Counted from the stretch's first letter, positions 7,290 through 16,046 are shown. The stretch: 64,000 nucleotides of DNA from Flavobacterium sp. AG291 (GCF_003350375.1 NZ_QQAR01000012.1:1-64000), one strand, 5' to 3'. The notes: generated by a model from the letters alone, not told the origin. Translations and numbers: made by a program.

Positions 7290-8642
7290 TTATCCTATAA
7301 CTTTAAATAATTTATCTGAAAGACGTATCCTGAACGGAACGCTGAAGGTTACTTTATCGCCTTTTGCAGCGGTAGTCCCATCCTGACCGTTAACGCGCAT
7401 TTTTTCAATAACCAGTTGCTGCTCGCCTGTAGTAGGACCTGAGATAATTACCGTATCACCAACAGCCAGTTCGCTTTCCATAATGAACTGTGCTACTTCC
7501 GCTTTCGGGAAATAGTGTTCGCCTTTACCCACCAGTGTTTTTCTGATTCGTGGGCGAACGGTTTTAGTTTTGGCTGCAGTACCTAAGGCAACATCAGAAA
7601 CTTCCGTTCCGGTTTTCTTGAAGGTAAGGCGGTCGGCTTTACCTTTTTTGAAGATCATGTTTCCGTTCATGATGCCACGGCGCAATGCTTTCTGCTCTTC
7701 AACAGGCAGGTTAACCACATCCTGGCACGCTTCCGAACAACAGTTTTGTGAAGCATCCTTACACTCATCACACTGGATGAACAGCAGGTGACACGCCTCG
7801 TTAGCACAGTTGGTGTGGTTGTCGCATGGCTTACCGCACTGGTGGCACTGCGAAACGATATCGTCGGTAATACGCTCACCAAGACGTGCGTCGAACACGA
7901 AGTTCTTACCTATGAATTTACTTTCTAATCCTTCAGCCTTTACCTGACGTGTATATTCAATGATACCACCCTCAAGCTGGTACACATTCTGGAAACCTTT
8001 ATGTTTGAAGAACGCCGATGCCTTTTCGCAACGGATACCTCCTGTACAGTACATCAGCAGGTTTTTGCCCTCTTTATATTCTGAAAGTTGCTCTTCGATG
8101 ATTGGTAGTGACTCACGGAACGTGTCCACATCCGGAGTGATGGCACCACGGAAGTGACCGATCTCGCTCTCGTAGTGGTTACGCATATCGACCACGATAG
8201 TGTCAGGGTGTTCTAACATATCATTGAACTCCTGCGCTTTCAGGTGCACTCCAATATTGGTTACATCAAAAGTATCATCGTTAAGTCCATCGGCAACGAC
8301 TTTATCACGAACTTTGATGGTAAGTTTAAGGAAAGAAAGGTCGTCCTGCTCCACCGCCACGTTAAGGCGAATGTCTTTCAGGAACGGGATAGTATCAAGG
8401 TGATCTTTGAATTCGTAGAAATGATCCGCCGGAAGCGAGAGCTGGGCGTTGATACCCTCTTTGGCAACGTAAATCCTTCCTAAAACCTCCAGTGGGTTCC
8501 AGGCTAAGAAAAGTGAATCGCGAAATTGTTTTGGATCAGAAATGTGTGCGTAGGCATAGAAAGACAGCGTAAGGCGCTGTTTACCGCTTTCCTCGATCAG
8601 GGCGGTTCTTTCCTCTGCGCTTAAAGTGTTGAACAGTTGCAT
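7290..8642 (-). CDS. trhO: tRNA U34 hydroxylase TrhO with an extra C-terminal domain
   Basis: A rhodanese-family protein of 450 residues. Positions count from a TTG three codons before the chosen ATG at 8642. TrhO forms 5-hydroxyuridine at position 34 of tRNAs with oxygen as co-substrate. The N-terminal ferredoxin-like domain (about 25-125) and a rhodanese domain with CTGGIRCEKAS (active Cys202) match the family. A Cys cluster follows (ten Cys between 269 and 309), as in other long TrhO proteins. Residues from about 350 add a basic linker and a beta-rich domain (GDTVIISGPTTGEQQL, KGDKVTFSVP). That domain resembles the C-terminal domain of U32 peptidase-like proteins. A well-formed promoter lies about 65 bases upstream. 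Confidence 0.88.
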   Translation of the reverse strand: MQLFNTLSAEERTALIEESGKQRLTLSFYAYAHISDPKQFRDSLFLAWNPLEVLGRIYVAKEGINAQLSLPADHFYEFKDHLDTIPFLKDIRLNVAVEQDDLSFLKLTIKVRDKVVADGLNDDTFDVTNIGVHLKAQEFNDMLEHPDTIVVDMRNHYESEIGHFRGAITPDVDTFRESLPIIEEQLSEYKEGKNLLMYCTGGIRCEKASAFFKHKGFQNVYQLEGGIIEYTRQVKAEGLESKFIGKNFVFDARLGERITDDIVSQCHQCGKPCDNHTNCANEACHLLFIQCDECKDASQNCCSEACQDVVNLPVEEQKALRRGIMNGNMIFKKGKADRLTFKKTGTEVSDVALGTAAKTKTVRPRIRKTLVGKGEHYFPKAEVAQFIMESELAVGDTVIISGPTTGEQQLVIEKMRVNGQDGTTAAKGDKVTFSVPFRIRLSDKLFKVIG

Positions 8643-8705
8643 GCTATACAATTTTAAGTGAGATATTTTCAGTATGTTGTTGGTTCACAATGGCGGAACC
8701 GGGTG

Positions 8706-8735
8706 CAAAGGTAGAAATTTTTGGGAAATGGGCAA
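8706..8735 (-). promoter_or_regulatory. trhO promoter
   Basis: On the minus strand, TTG, 19 bases, then TACCTTTG. This fits the Bacteroidota housekeeping promoter TTG-N17..19-TAnnTTTG. It predicts a leader of roughly 55-60 bases for trhO. Confidence 0.55.
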
Positions 8736-8738
8736 GAA

Positions 8739-9047
8739 TTATCCCCTTTTAAGGGATTTCAATAACTTTTTAGGCTCCTGACGATTATCCCAAAAAGCAG
8801 TGATTACAATTTTTGAAGTATCAAATTGATAAAATATGCTATAGTGCCCCAAGGAGACAGCACGCATATTTTTATGTTCAGTCCTTTTTCCAATTTCAGG
8901 GCTTATTTTCAGGATATCTGTACGCTCTTTAATTTTTCCAAATAATTTTAATGAGTAAGAAACACTTCCGTTTCTTTCATTCCAATATTCAAAAATTAAG
9001 TTTCGTTGACGAAGTGCGGTTTCAGTCCAAAATACTTTTAACGCCAT
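8739..9047 (-). CDS. RelE/ParE-family toxin
   Basis: A 102-residue protein with the ParE/RelE layout: an N-terminal helical hairpin (WTETALRQRNLIFEYWNER), then beta strands (EIGKRTEHKNMRAVSLGHYSIFY) and the final ITAFWDNRQEP strand. ParE members poison gyrase and RelE members cut mRNA, and sequence alone does not say which applies. Its ATG overlaps the end of the antitoxin gene by 10 bases, the usual antitoxin-first arrangement. The strand with FWDNRQEP is the common C-terminal signature of this fold. Confidence 0.85.
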   Translation of the reverse strand: MALKVFWTETALRQRNLIFEYWNERNGSVSYSLKLFGKIKERTDILKISPEIGKRTEHKNMRAVSLGHYSIFYQFDTSKIVITAFWDNRQEPKKLLKSLKRG

Positions 9048-9274
9048 CCGGAGTCTAATTTATCTATATCGTCTTCGGATATTAGCCTACCGTTCGCAAT
9101 GTCGTCTTCACTCATTGCCAGCATCTCCAATTGTTCAGATGACAATCCGACAATTTCTTCCTCTTTAGCAGATTCAAAAATTGTGCTTATTGCCTGAAGC
9201 AATTTTTCATTTTTGGTTGCCAGTATTCTGTCAATCAAGCCGTTTTTTATATTTTCAATTGCAGTCATATTCAT
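9038..9274 (-). CDS. Antitoxin of the RelE/ParE-type pair
   Basis: A 78-residue acidic protein (MTAIENIKNGLIDRIL at the start, SEDDIANGRLISEDDIDKLD near the end). It is helical and lies directly before the toxin. The C-terminal acidic segment would wrap the toxin. No DNA-binding fold is obvious. A second ATG two codons in (9268) is also possible. A candidate -7 box, TAACTTTG, sits at 9291-9298. Confidence 0.75.
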   Translation of the reverse strand: MNMTAIENIKNGLIDRILATKNEKLLQAISTIFESAKEEEIVGLSSEQLEMLAMSEDDIANGRLISEDDIDKLDSGWR

Positions 9275-9290
9275 TCAGCATTTTATATTC

Positions 9291-9298
9291 CAAAGTTA
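9291..9298 (-). promoter_or_regulatory. Candidate -7 box of the toxin-antitoxin pair
   Basis: TAACTTTG on the minus strand fits TAnnTTTG, about 17 bases before the antitoxin ATG. No TTG is found at the expected -33 distance, so the call is weak. Confidence 0.3.
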
Positions 9299-9355
9299 GG
9301 GAAAATTTTCGAGGTAGAAATTTTTTGGAAAATTAGCAAATTCGAACACTCTAGA

Positions 9356-10918
9356 TTAATCTAAAATTTCCTTAGTTAGAATTATTCTTCTAATACTTCG
9401 TTTATCATCAAATGGAACAATAAATTCCTCTTCATTTTCCCCTTCAAATATTTCGAATTGTAATTGAGGTTGTTTACTAGTATTTATAAGATCAACATAT
9501 GTTCCATAATCCAATGAATATATATTATACCTAACCCCAGGATTATCTTTATCAGAATAACCTTTTTTAACTATATGTATTACCCGAGCATCAAAAAGTT
9601 TTTGAATAATTGGATTTTGTTCGAGTTCTCTAGATACTAAAAACGACCTAGCCTTTTTCTTTCCGATTACTTCATGAATTATCAATCTAATTTTCTCATG
9701 AAGATGGTCATCAAGATTCTTAGCTTTATCATTTTCAAACCATTGTCTACTTGATTCGATTACAATTTTTTTATCAATGTTTATCGAATTCTTACGCTGT
9801 GCATCAAAAAAAGCAAGTGTGAAAATATTTATAAAATCTCTAATTACACCTTCTGAAGCCCTGACAAGTTCATCAAAGGCGGGTGCGCCAGTAAATAATG
9901 TTTGAATCAACTGATTGACAGTATTGACGGAAAAATTTTCTGACAAATAATTATTTGGAAGCTCAGATTTAATGTGTTTAAACAAAATTTCCGCAAAGGT
10001 CTTTGTAATTTCTGCTGGGTTTCTATCATAAACAAAATATTCATCAATATCTAGATTTGTACTGATATCACTCCCTAATTCAAATCCAATGTAATTGTGT
10101 TTCTCTCGTGGAATTGTGAAATTAGAACGATATTCTAATGCGCCTATTTTTACTACAACCTCTGGCACAGGTATAAAAGACTTTTTAAAAAATTCCGCTA
10201 AATAAGGTTGAATATCTAGAGGAATTGCAGACCATTCGTCTATAATTAATACTAAATCCGTTTCCGCTTCTTTTAATACCCTTTGTAAATAGTGATGTAA
10301 ATCCGGGAATATAATCTTTTCAAATTCTTCAGTTTGAAATTCCGTAGTTTTTTCTTTTTCCTTACTAACCTTTGACCTGTCAGATAAATCAAAAGAAATA
10401 GTGCTTGGAGAGATTTTTGCAATAGTTCCAGACTCATCTTCGCCTACTCCTTTTTCCCTATTAATAACTTTTTTTGATTTTTGAATTTCACCAACAGAAG
10501 CAATTGATAATGAATTTAATGATTCTAATGCTAAATCAGAATTTTTATTAGGATGATATGCAATATGATTTAGAATCGAATCGAATATTTCATTTAGTAT
10601 ATCAGTAAAAAGAGATGAGCACCTATAGTCAATAGACATCGAACTATCAGTAAATTGTGGAGAACTACCTAGAAATCTACAATCAATATAACATGTAGTT
10701 TTATTAGGTTGCTTATTTAAAAAGTCTTCTAAAATCCTTAAAATATGTGTTTTACCAGTACCTCTTCTTCCGTATAGAATTTGGTTATTATTATTTATTA
10801 ATTGTGGTAAAATACCTACTTCAACATATGAATCAACAATCTTATTAATATCTCTTTGCCTTTCTGCACGTTGAGAAATACTTGAAACTGCTTGAATAAT
10901 TTTTAAATCTTTTATCAT
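9356..10918 (-). CDS. Orphan P-loop ATPase of unknown role
   Basis: A 520-residue protein. The Walker A motif GRRGTGKT is at 50-57 and a Walker B motif LVLIIDEW at 222-229, followed by a sensor-like strand (VVVKIGALEYRS). This is an Orc1/Cdc6- or STAND-like AAA+ layout with a long insert (about 125-200) rich in Ser, Lys and Glu. The C-terminal half (from about 330) is mostly helical and then beta-rich, with no nuclease or protease motif visible. Base composition is clearly more A+T-rich than trhO or recA on either side. It sits beside a toxin-antitoxin pair. Transfer and a defence role are inference. Confidence 0.75.
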   Translation of the reverse strand: MIKDLKIIQAVSSISQRAERQRDINKIVDSYVEVGILPQLINNNNQILYGRRGTGKTHILRILEDFLNKQPNKTTCYIDCRFLGSSPQFTDSSMSIDYRCSSLFTDILNEIFDSILNHIAYHPNKNSDLALESLNSLSIASVGEIQKSKKVINREKGVGEDESGTIAKISPSTISFDLSDRSKVSKEKEKTTEFQTEEFEKIIFPDLHHYLQRVLKEAETDLVLIIDEWSAIPLDIQPYLAEFFKKSFIPVPEVVVKIGALEYRSNFTIPREKHNYIGFELGSDISTNLDIDEYFVYDRNPAEITKTFAEILFKHIKSELPNNYLSENFSVNTVNQLIQTLFTGAPAFDELVRASEGVIRDFINIFTLAFFDAQRKNSINIDKKIVIESSRQWFENDKAKNLDDHLHEKIRLIIHEVIGKKKARSFLVSRELEQNPIIQKLFDARVIHIVKKGYSDKDNPGVRYNIYSLDYGTYVDLINTSKQPQLQFEIFEGENEEEFIVPFDDKRSIRRIILTKEILD

Positions 10919-11067
10919 CTAGCACTAAACTATTTTAAAAATATAAATGTAAGAAAAAAATTATTCCAATAGGTTTTGTGTTAAAAAATAAACTTATCCA
11001 CAACCCTCATCCTCACATTGCCACACCAAAAAAAAGCATTATTTTTACCCAAAATCATATACAAAAA

Positions 11068-12072
11068 ATGAGCGGAGATAAAGAAGCAAAACTGAAGGCG
11101 TTACAGCTTACATTAGATAAACTGGACAAGGCTTACGGTAAAGGAACGGTGATGAAACTGGGCGACCAGGCTGTTGAAGAAGTTGAAGCAATCCCTTCAG
11201 GATCGTTGGGTGTAGACCTTGCCCTTGGCGTTAACGGTTACCCTCGCGGAAGGATAATAGAAATATACGGACCTGAATCGTCAGGTAAAACCACACTTAC
11301 GCTTCACGCTATTTCTGAAGCACAAAAAGCAGGGGGTATCGCTGCCTTTATTGATGCCGAGCACGCGTTCGACCGTGTGTATGCAGAGAAACTTGGCGTT
11401 GACATCGAAAACCTTATCATATCACAGCCGGACAATGGTGAGCAGGCATTAGAGATTGCCGAGAACCTTATCCGTTCGGGTGCTATTGATATCGTGGTAA
11501 TCGACTCGGTTGCGGCACTTACACCTAAGAGTGAGATCGAAGGCGAGATGGGAGATTCTAAAATGGGTCTTCACGCACGTTTGATGTCTCAGGCACTTAG
11601 AAAGCTTACGGCTACCATCAGCAAAACTAACTGTACGGTATTCTTCATCAACCAGCTTCGTGAGAAGATCGGTGTGATGTTTGGTAACCCTGAAACCACT
11701 ACGGGTGGTAACGCACTTAAGTTCTACGCTTCGGTAAGGATAGACATCCGCCGTGCAGCACAGATCAAAGACGGTGAGAACGTATTAGGTAACCGCACGA
11801 AAGTGAAGATCGTTAAGAACAAAGTGGCACCTCCTTTCAAAACGGCTGAATTCGACATTATGTATGGCGAAGGCGTTTCTAAAACAGGTGAGATACTTGA
11901 CCTTGCGGTAGAGTTCGAAATCATCAAGAAATCGGGCTCATGGTTTAGCTATGGCGACACCAAATTAGGCCAGGGACGCGACGCTGTAAAAGCCCTGATA
12001 AAAGACAATCCGGAACTCGCTGAAGAGCTTGAACTGAAAATAAAAGAGATGATAAAAGAACAGGCATCTTAA
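11068..12072 (+). CDS. recA: Recombinase RecA
   Basis: A 334-residue protein that forms ATP-dependent filaments on single-stranded DNA, drives strand exchange and triggers LexA-type cleavage. The Walker A motif GPESSGKT is at 68-75, the catalytic Glu98 lies in IDAEHAF, and the L2 loop region reads [25 protein letters not shown]. Length and order are normal. The frame is open to 10978, but the 30 residues before [10 protein letters not shown] are unlike any RecA, so I start at ATG 11068. It is a single gene followed by a strong terminator. Confidence 0.97.
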   Translation: MSGDKEAKLKALQLTLDKLDKAYGKGTVMKLGDQAVEEVEAIPSGSLGVDLALGVNGYPRGRIIEIYGPESSGKTTLTLHAISEAQKAGGIAAFIDAEHAFDRVYAEKLGVDIENLIISQPDNGEQALEIAENLIRSGAIDIVVIDSVAALTPKSEIEGEMGDSKMGLHARLMSQALRKLTATISKTNCTVFFINQLREKIGVMFGNPETTTGGNALKFYASVRIDIRRAAQIKDGENVLGNRTKVKIVKNKVAPPFKTAEFDIMYGEGVSKTGEILDLAVEFEIIKKSGSWFSYGDTKLGQGRDAVKALIKDNPELAEELELKIKEMIKEQAS

Positions 12073-12082
12073 ATTTATAATT

Positions 12083-12108
12083 AAAACCCGATTTTTTCGG
12101 GTTTTTTT
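12083..12108 (+). terminator. recA terminator
   Basis: AAAACCCGA and TCGGGTTTT form the stem around a TTTT loop, followed by a T-run, 11 bases after the recA stop. Confidence 0.85.
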
Positions 12109-12177
12109 ATTGCTATTACGCAACCTTTTACGTTTTTTGTATCTATCTATAAACCGGTTTTTTACGCTGATTGATTT

Positions 12178-12609
12178 ATGAAAAAGATTTTACTATTATT
12201 TACAGCATTATTTATCCTTTCATCATGTAACATGGAGCCTGATGAAGCGCCACAATATAATGTTGAATTCCTGCCTGCCGACTGGGTTATATTCCCACAA
12301 TGGGTAGAGCCCGGTCATACCTATGAGGTAAGGGTTGGCTTTACAAAACCTAACGGCTGTTACCTGTTTGACCATTTTGTTTCTGAAAAAGACGGCAATG
12401 CCGTGGTTATTGCCATACAGACAATGGTGCGCCTTGAAGGCGAATGCAGGAATTATGAAAAAGAAAACCAGGACGAGCAAAGCTTTACTTTTTCGTGTGA
12501 CGAAAGCTATGCCCTCGCTAACGATATCTACACCTTTAAATTCTTTACAGGTTATGATGTAGAAGGCAACAAAACATACGAACAGATCGTGATACCGGTT
12601 AAAAAATAA
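12178..12609 (+). CDS. Small lipoprotein of unknown function
   Basis: A 143-residue protein. The signal MKKILLLFTALFILSSC has a lipobox with Cys17. The mature part is beta-rich (HTYEVRVGFTKPNGCYLFDHF and so on) and looks like a single Ig-like domain with three further Cys residues (Cys61, Cys90, Cys106 by rough count). No family is recognised. It lies 18 bases before the ECF sigma factor in the same direction, so the two may be co-transcribed, and it could belong to an envelope-stress response with that pair. Confidence 0.7.
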   Translation: MKKILLLFTALFILSSCNMEPDEAPQYNVEFLPADWVIFPQWVEPGHTYEVRVGFTKPNGCYLFDHFVSEKDGNAVVIAIQTMVRLEGECRNYEKENQDEQSFTFSCDESYALANDIYTFKFFTGYDVEGNKTYEQIVIPVKK

Positions 12610-12627
12610 CTTAAACTAACATATAAT

Positions 12628-13170
12628 TTGGGTTTAGATCAGCTCATAAAGGATTGCCAGCAAAACAGCATCCGGGCGCAGGAACAGCTATACAAGCTTC
12701 TTGCTCCTAAGTTGTTTGCGGCTTGTCTTAAGTATTCGCGCAATCGTGCGGATGCCGAAGACAACCTACAGGATGGTTTCCTGCTGATCTTCCAGAAAAT
12801 TGGCCAGTTCCAGTTCAAAGGTTCCTTTGAAGGCTGGGCAAAAAGGGTGATGATAAACAATGTACTGCAGCGATACCGCTCTGAAGGCATCTTCGAACTG
12901 GTTAGCGAGAACATACCCGATGTAGCCGATGTTGAAGTGGATAGCGAAGGCATATCTATGGACTACCTTGTAGGTATCATCCAGGAACTGCCGGACCGTT
13001 ACAGGATGGTTTTTAACCTGTATGTAATTGACGGTTATTCGCACAAAGAAATTGCTGAGATGCTGGGCATTACCGACGGCACCTCTAAATCGAACCTTGC
13101 CCGTGCAAGAATGATATTAAAAGAAAAAATTGAAGCCCTGCAGGGCAATAGCATACCGACTGCAAAATGA
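12628..13170 (+). CDS. ECF RNA polymerase sigma factor
   Basis: A 180-residue sigma-70 family protein. Region 2 (about 20-85) includes ADAEDNLQDGFLLIFQKI and the promoter-melting segment GSFEGWAKRVMINN. Region 4 (about 115-170) has PDRYRMVFNLYVIDGYSHKE and the helix-turn-helix EIAEMLGITDGTSKSNLARAR. Regions 1 and 3 are missing, as is usual for ECF factors. The start is TTG at 12628, since the first in-frame ATG lies inside region 2. Its last four bases overlap the next gene (ATGA), a typical sigma/anti-sigma coupling. Confidence 0.9.
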   Translation: MGLDQLIKDCQQNSIRAQEQLYKLLAPKLFAACLKYSRNRADAEDNLQDGFLLIFQKIGQFQFKGSFEGWAKRVMINNVLQRYRSEGIFELVSENIPDVADVEVDSEGISMDYLVGIIQELPDRYRMVFNLYVIDGYSHKEIAEMLGITDGTSKSNLARARMILKEKIEALQGNSIPTAK

Positions 13171-15140
13171 ATGAGAAACACAATATAGACAGGTTATTCC
13201 AGGAAAAGTTCAAGGACTTTGAAGTGGCTCCCCCTGAATTTGTATGGGAAAACATACGGGAGGAACTCCAGGAAGAAAAAAAGACAAAAGGTAAGGTCAC
13301 CCCTTTATGGCTAAGGCTATCGGGTGTGGCAGCACTATTGCTGCTGGGCGGACTACTTGCCACATTGTTCTTTAACGATGCGGAAAACCCTGCCACAAAT
13401 GCTCCGGCTGTAGTAGTTGAAGATCAAAACGCTACTCCGGCAAACACTGTTATGCCATCATCTCCGGATGCTACTGCTCCTACACAGGCCGGCCCATCGG
13501 CTACGGGAACAGAAACAGGAACAGCTTCTCAAAACAATACAATTACCAACAACAATACAGCTGTTGCGGTTAGCGAAGAAGCCGCACCGAATAACGAACA
13601 AAATTCGGCTACACAAACAAACAGCCGCAACCAAAGAGCAAATTCATCAGCTACCGGCTTTGGCAAAAACAACAATAATGCTGTTGCTTATGACAGGAAT
13701 GCTGCCAACAAGTCAACGGCTAATAAAAACAACCGTAATGGTCAAATGCAAAATAACAATGCAGTTGCCGGTATACAAAACGGAAACAATAAAAGCAGCA
13801 GAAACGGTATCAATACTGCTGACAATAACGGCATAGTAACTAATTCACCTGCTAACGAAGGTATTGCTACCACAAACGGTAAAACAGCGGGATCAAACAC
13901 AGGCAGCAATTCCGGTATTACTAATGCTGTGAATACTGCGCAAAGACAAAATGGCAATGCGACATCTACATCAACTGAAGGTATCGCAGCAACCGATGCA
14001 AAATCATCAGGCAAAAATGCAGGCAGTACACCTAATAATGGAAATACAATCCAGAAACAAAATGGCAACGCTAACACTATGCCGGTTGCTTCTGAAGGTA
14101 TTGCCGGTACAGACAGTACCAATCCTGCTGCCAACAGTAATCTGCAAAAACAAAATGCTGCTAACGGTATAGCGTCTGCCAATGGCGTTGCTACTGCCAA
14201 CGGCGCAACTACTATAGAAAATGCTTCGGGCACAAATACTACAAGCGGCACAAACGACCCTGCTGCTAAAGGCAACGTAATCATCGACAAGAATATTCCG
14301 GTAGGTGGTGAAGTAGCACAAACTGTAGTTGACACTAATAAAGTGGTTCCACAAAATGAACTGGAGAAACTGCTTGAGGAAAAACTGAAAGGTGAAGAAA
14401 AAGACAAGGAACTTGCCGAAAACAAAAAGAATAAAGACCGCTGGAACATAAGGCCACAGGTTGCTCCGGTATTCTACAACTCACTATCGGCAGGATCGCC
14501 AATCAATGAACAATTAGCCGGAAACAGCAAAAGCTACGATAACGACCTTAGCTACGGTCTTGGCATTAACTATGCCGTAACCGACAGGATAAGCATACGT
14601 TCGGGTATCAACAGCGTTAACCTGAACTATTCAACAAACGATATTGCCTATTATGCATCGCTAAACGGCGGAACTTCAAATATCGGAACTGCTAAAGCAA
14701 CAGGTTTTGTCATTCAGCCTGCCGACGCTGCAGCTCCGGATGTATTCCTTATAGATGGGCAAAGCACACAGCTTGTTGAAGGTTCGATGATTCAGAAAAC
14801 AGGATACATAGAGATTCCTTTGGAAATGAGCTATGCATTGGTAAATAATAAATTTGGTGTAGACCTGATAGGTGGCGTAAGTTCACTATTCCTTAATGAG
14901 AATAATGTGAGCGTGGTATCATCTACCGGTATGAGCACCGAGGTAGGTAAGGCACAAAACCTTAACAACCTACACTTCAGTACTAATTTAGGTGTTGGGT
15001 TCAAATACAAATTCTGGGATTCGTTCCAAGCCAGTTTTGAACCTACATTCAAATACCAGGTGAATGCTTACAGCAGAAATGCAGGTAACTTTAAACCTTA
15101 TTTCGTTGGGCTTTACTCGGGTGTAAGTTTTAGTTTCTAA
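13167..15140 (+). CDS. Envelope-spanning putative anti-sigma protein with outer-membrane beta-barrel
   Basis: A 657-residue protein in four parts. Residues 1-45 are cytoplasmic and charged (FQEKFKDFEVAPPEFVWENI), like the start of anti-sigma proteins. Residues 49-69 are one membrane helix. About 70-400 is very low-complexity, rich in Asn, Ala, Thr, Gly and Ser, with repeats such as NGNNKSS and TEGIAATDA. About 425-657 is a beta-barrel-type domain (RWNIRPQVAPVFYNSLSAG) ending in SFSF, with the terminal Phe of outer-membrane proteins. It is coupled to the ECF sigma gene by a 4-base overlap. A link from outer membrane to sigma control is inferred. Confidence 0.75.
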   Translation: MNEKHNIDRLFQEKFKDFEVAPPEFVWENIREELQEEKKTKGKVTPLWLRLSGVAALLLLGGLLATLFFNDAENPATNAPAVVVEDQNATPANTVMPSSPDATAPTQAGPSATGTETGTASQNNTITNNNTAVAVSEEAAPNNEQNSATQTNSRNQRANSSATGFGKNNNNAVAYDRNAANKSTANKNNRNGQMQNNNAVAGIQNGNNKSSRNGINTADNNGIVTNSPANEGIATTNGKTAGSNTGSNSGITNAVNTAQRQNGNATSTSTEGIAATDAKSSGKNAGSTPNNGNTIQKQNGNANTMPVASEGIAGTDSTNPAANSNLQKQNAANGIASANGVATANGATTIENASGTNTTSGTNDPAAKGNVIIDKNIPVGGEVAQTVVDTNKVVPQNELEKLLEEKLKGEEKDKELAENKKNKDRWNIRPQVAPVFYNSLSAGSPINEQLAGNSKSYDNDLSYGLGINYAVTDRISIRSGINSVNLNYSTNDIAYYASLNGGTSNIGTAKATGFVIQPADAAAPDVFLIDGQSTQLVEGSMIQKTGYIEIPLEMSYALVNNKFGVDLIGGVSSLFLNENNVSVVSSTGMSTEVGKAQNLNNLHFSTNLGVGFKYKFWDSFQASFEPTFKYQVNAYSRNAGNFKPYFVGLYSGVSFSF

Positions 15141-15186
15141 ACCTTGTTGGTTAGGTTCGGAAATTTTATTAGGTAGTTCTATTAGT

Positions 15187-15225
15187 AAAAGCACTTCTGC
15201 AGTCACAGAGGTGCTTTTATTTTTT
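15187..15225. terminator. Bidirectional terminator between the barrel protein and plsC
   Basis: AAAAGCACTTCTG and CAGAGGTGCTTTT pair with one mismatch around a CAGTCA loop. A T-run follows on the plus strand, and the A-rich left side could serve plsC on the minus strand. Confidence 0.75.
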
Positions 15226-15969
15226 TGCTTTCTCCACCAAATCATTATAAAGTATCTGCCATACTTTATCTTTCAGGTTTTTCAGGTCGGTTTTGTCTTC
15301 CATGGACAATCCGTCGGTTGGCACAAAGTGATGCACTTTAGCCCTTAGCAATCCCGGTTTTCCACTAAAAAAGCTAAACGAAAAACGTTTTTTGTTATCA
15401 TAAAAACTCATCGGCACAATAGGAATCTGGTGTTCAATGGCAAGTCTGAAAGCCCCATCCTTAAATTCATCAAGCAGTATAGATTCATCATCCGGAACCC
15501 CTCCCTCTGGGAAAATGCAAATACTTAATCCCTGATCGAGCCTTTTTTGTGCCCGCTTAAAAACTTCGAAACGGCTCTTCGAACTGTTACGGTCTACCAG
15601 TATGCAGGTACGCTTATAAAAGAATCCGAAGATTGGAATCTTGACCAGTTCTTTTTTGCCGACAAATACAAACGGATTTTTCGAAATGACAAGCATCAGC
15701 ATTATATCCGTCATAGATGTATGATTGGCCACAAGCATATAACTTTTACCTTTTTGTATCTGCTCATCACGTTCTATCTTATACGGAAGTCCCATCCCGA
15801 ACAGGATGATTTTTGCCCATATCCGTGCAAGCACAAAAAACTGCGGATAGGTTTTTTCGGATGATATCGTTATGATAAGTAACGGAGACAAAACTATAAT
15901 TGGCACTCCCATAAGGATATAGAACCAAATTCGCCACAGCGTCCACAAAAAATATCGTACTATTTTCAT
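15217..15969 (-). CDS. plsC: 1-acyl-sn-glycerol-3-phosphate acyltransferase
   Basis: A 250-residue PlsC-family enzyme that adds the second acyl chain to make phosphatidic acid. The catalytic NHTSMTD motif (His83, Asp88) and the FPEGG motif (153-157) are both present. One or two membrane segments lie at about 5-38. The frame is open further upstream to 16053, but those residues overlap the trpS start and are not family-like, so ATG 15969 is used. It is divergent from trpS. A related lipid acyltransferase such as an ornithine-lipid enzyme is possible but less likely. Confidence 0.85.
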   Translation of the reverse strand: MKIVRYFLWTLWRIWFYILMGVPIIVLSPLLIITISSEKTYPQFFVLARIWAKIILFGMGLPYKIERDEQIQKGKSYMLVANHTSMTDIMLMLVISKNPFVFVGKKELVKIPIFGFFYKRTCILVDRNSSKSRFEVFKRAQKRLDQGLSICIFPEGGVPDDESILLDEFKDGAFRLAIEHQIPIVPMSFYDNKKRFSFSFFSGKPGLLRAKVHHFVPTDGLSMEDKTDLKNLKDKVWQILYNDLVEKAKK

Positions 15970-15975
15970 ATATTC

Positions 15976-15983
15976 CAAATGTA
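15976..15983 (-). promoter_or_regulatory. Candidate -7 box of plsC
   Basis: TACATTTG on the minus strand lies 7 bases before the plsC ATG. The -33 element is not clear. If used, the leader would be very short. Confidence 0.3.
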
Positions 15984-16016
15984 AGGATTCAATCCTTATT
16001 TTCTGCCCAAATCGTT

Positions 16017-16024
16017 TACCTTTG
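16017..16024 (+). promoter_or_regulatory. Candidate -7 box of trpS
   Basis: TACCTTTG fits TAnnTTTG and lies 22 bases before the trpS ATG. No TTG was found 17-19 bases upstream. Confidence 0.35.
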
Positions 16025-16046
16025 TGTAAATTCAATTTTTTGTAGA

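Noticed and set aside
7018..7300. Short plus-strand frames of 78 and 84 residues
   Set aside because: They are built from the inverted repeats and the trhO terminator, with no protein-like pattern or start signal.
10978..11067. Thirty extra residues before RecA
   Set aside because: They start at TTG-like sequence, are unlike RecA and precede the usual [10 protein letters not shown] start.
13742..14449. A 235-residue frame on the minus strand
   Set aside because: It is the antisense of the low-complexity linker of the barrel protein, which lacks stops in that frame because of its repeated codons.
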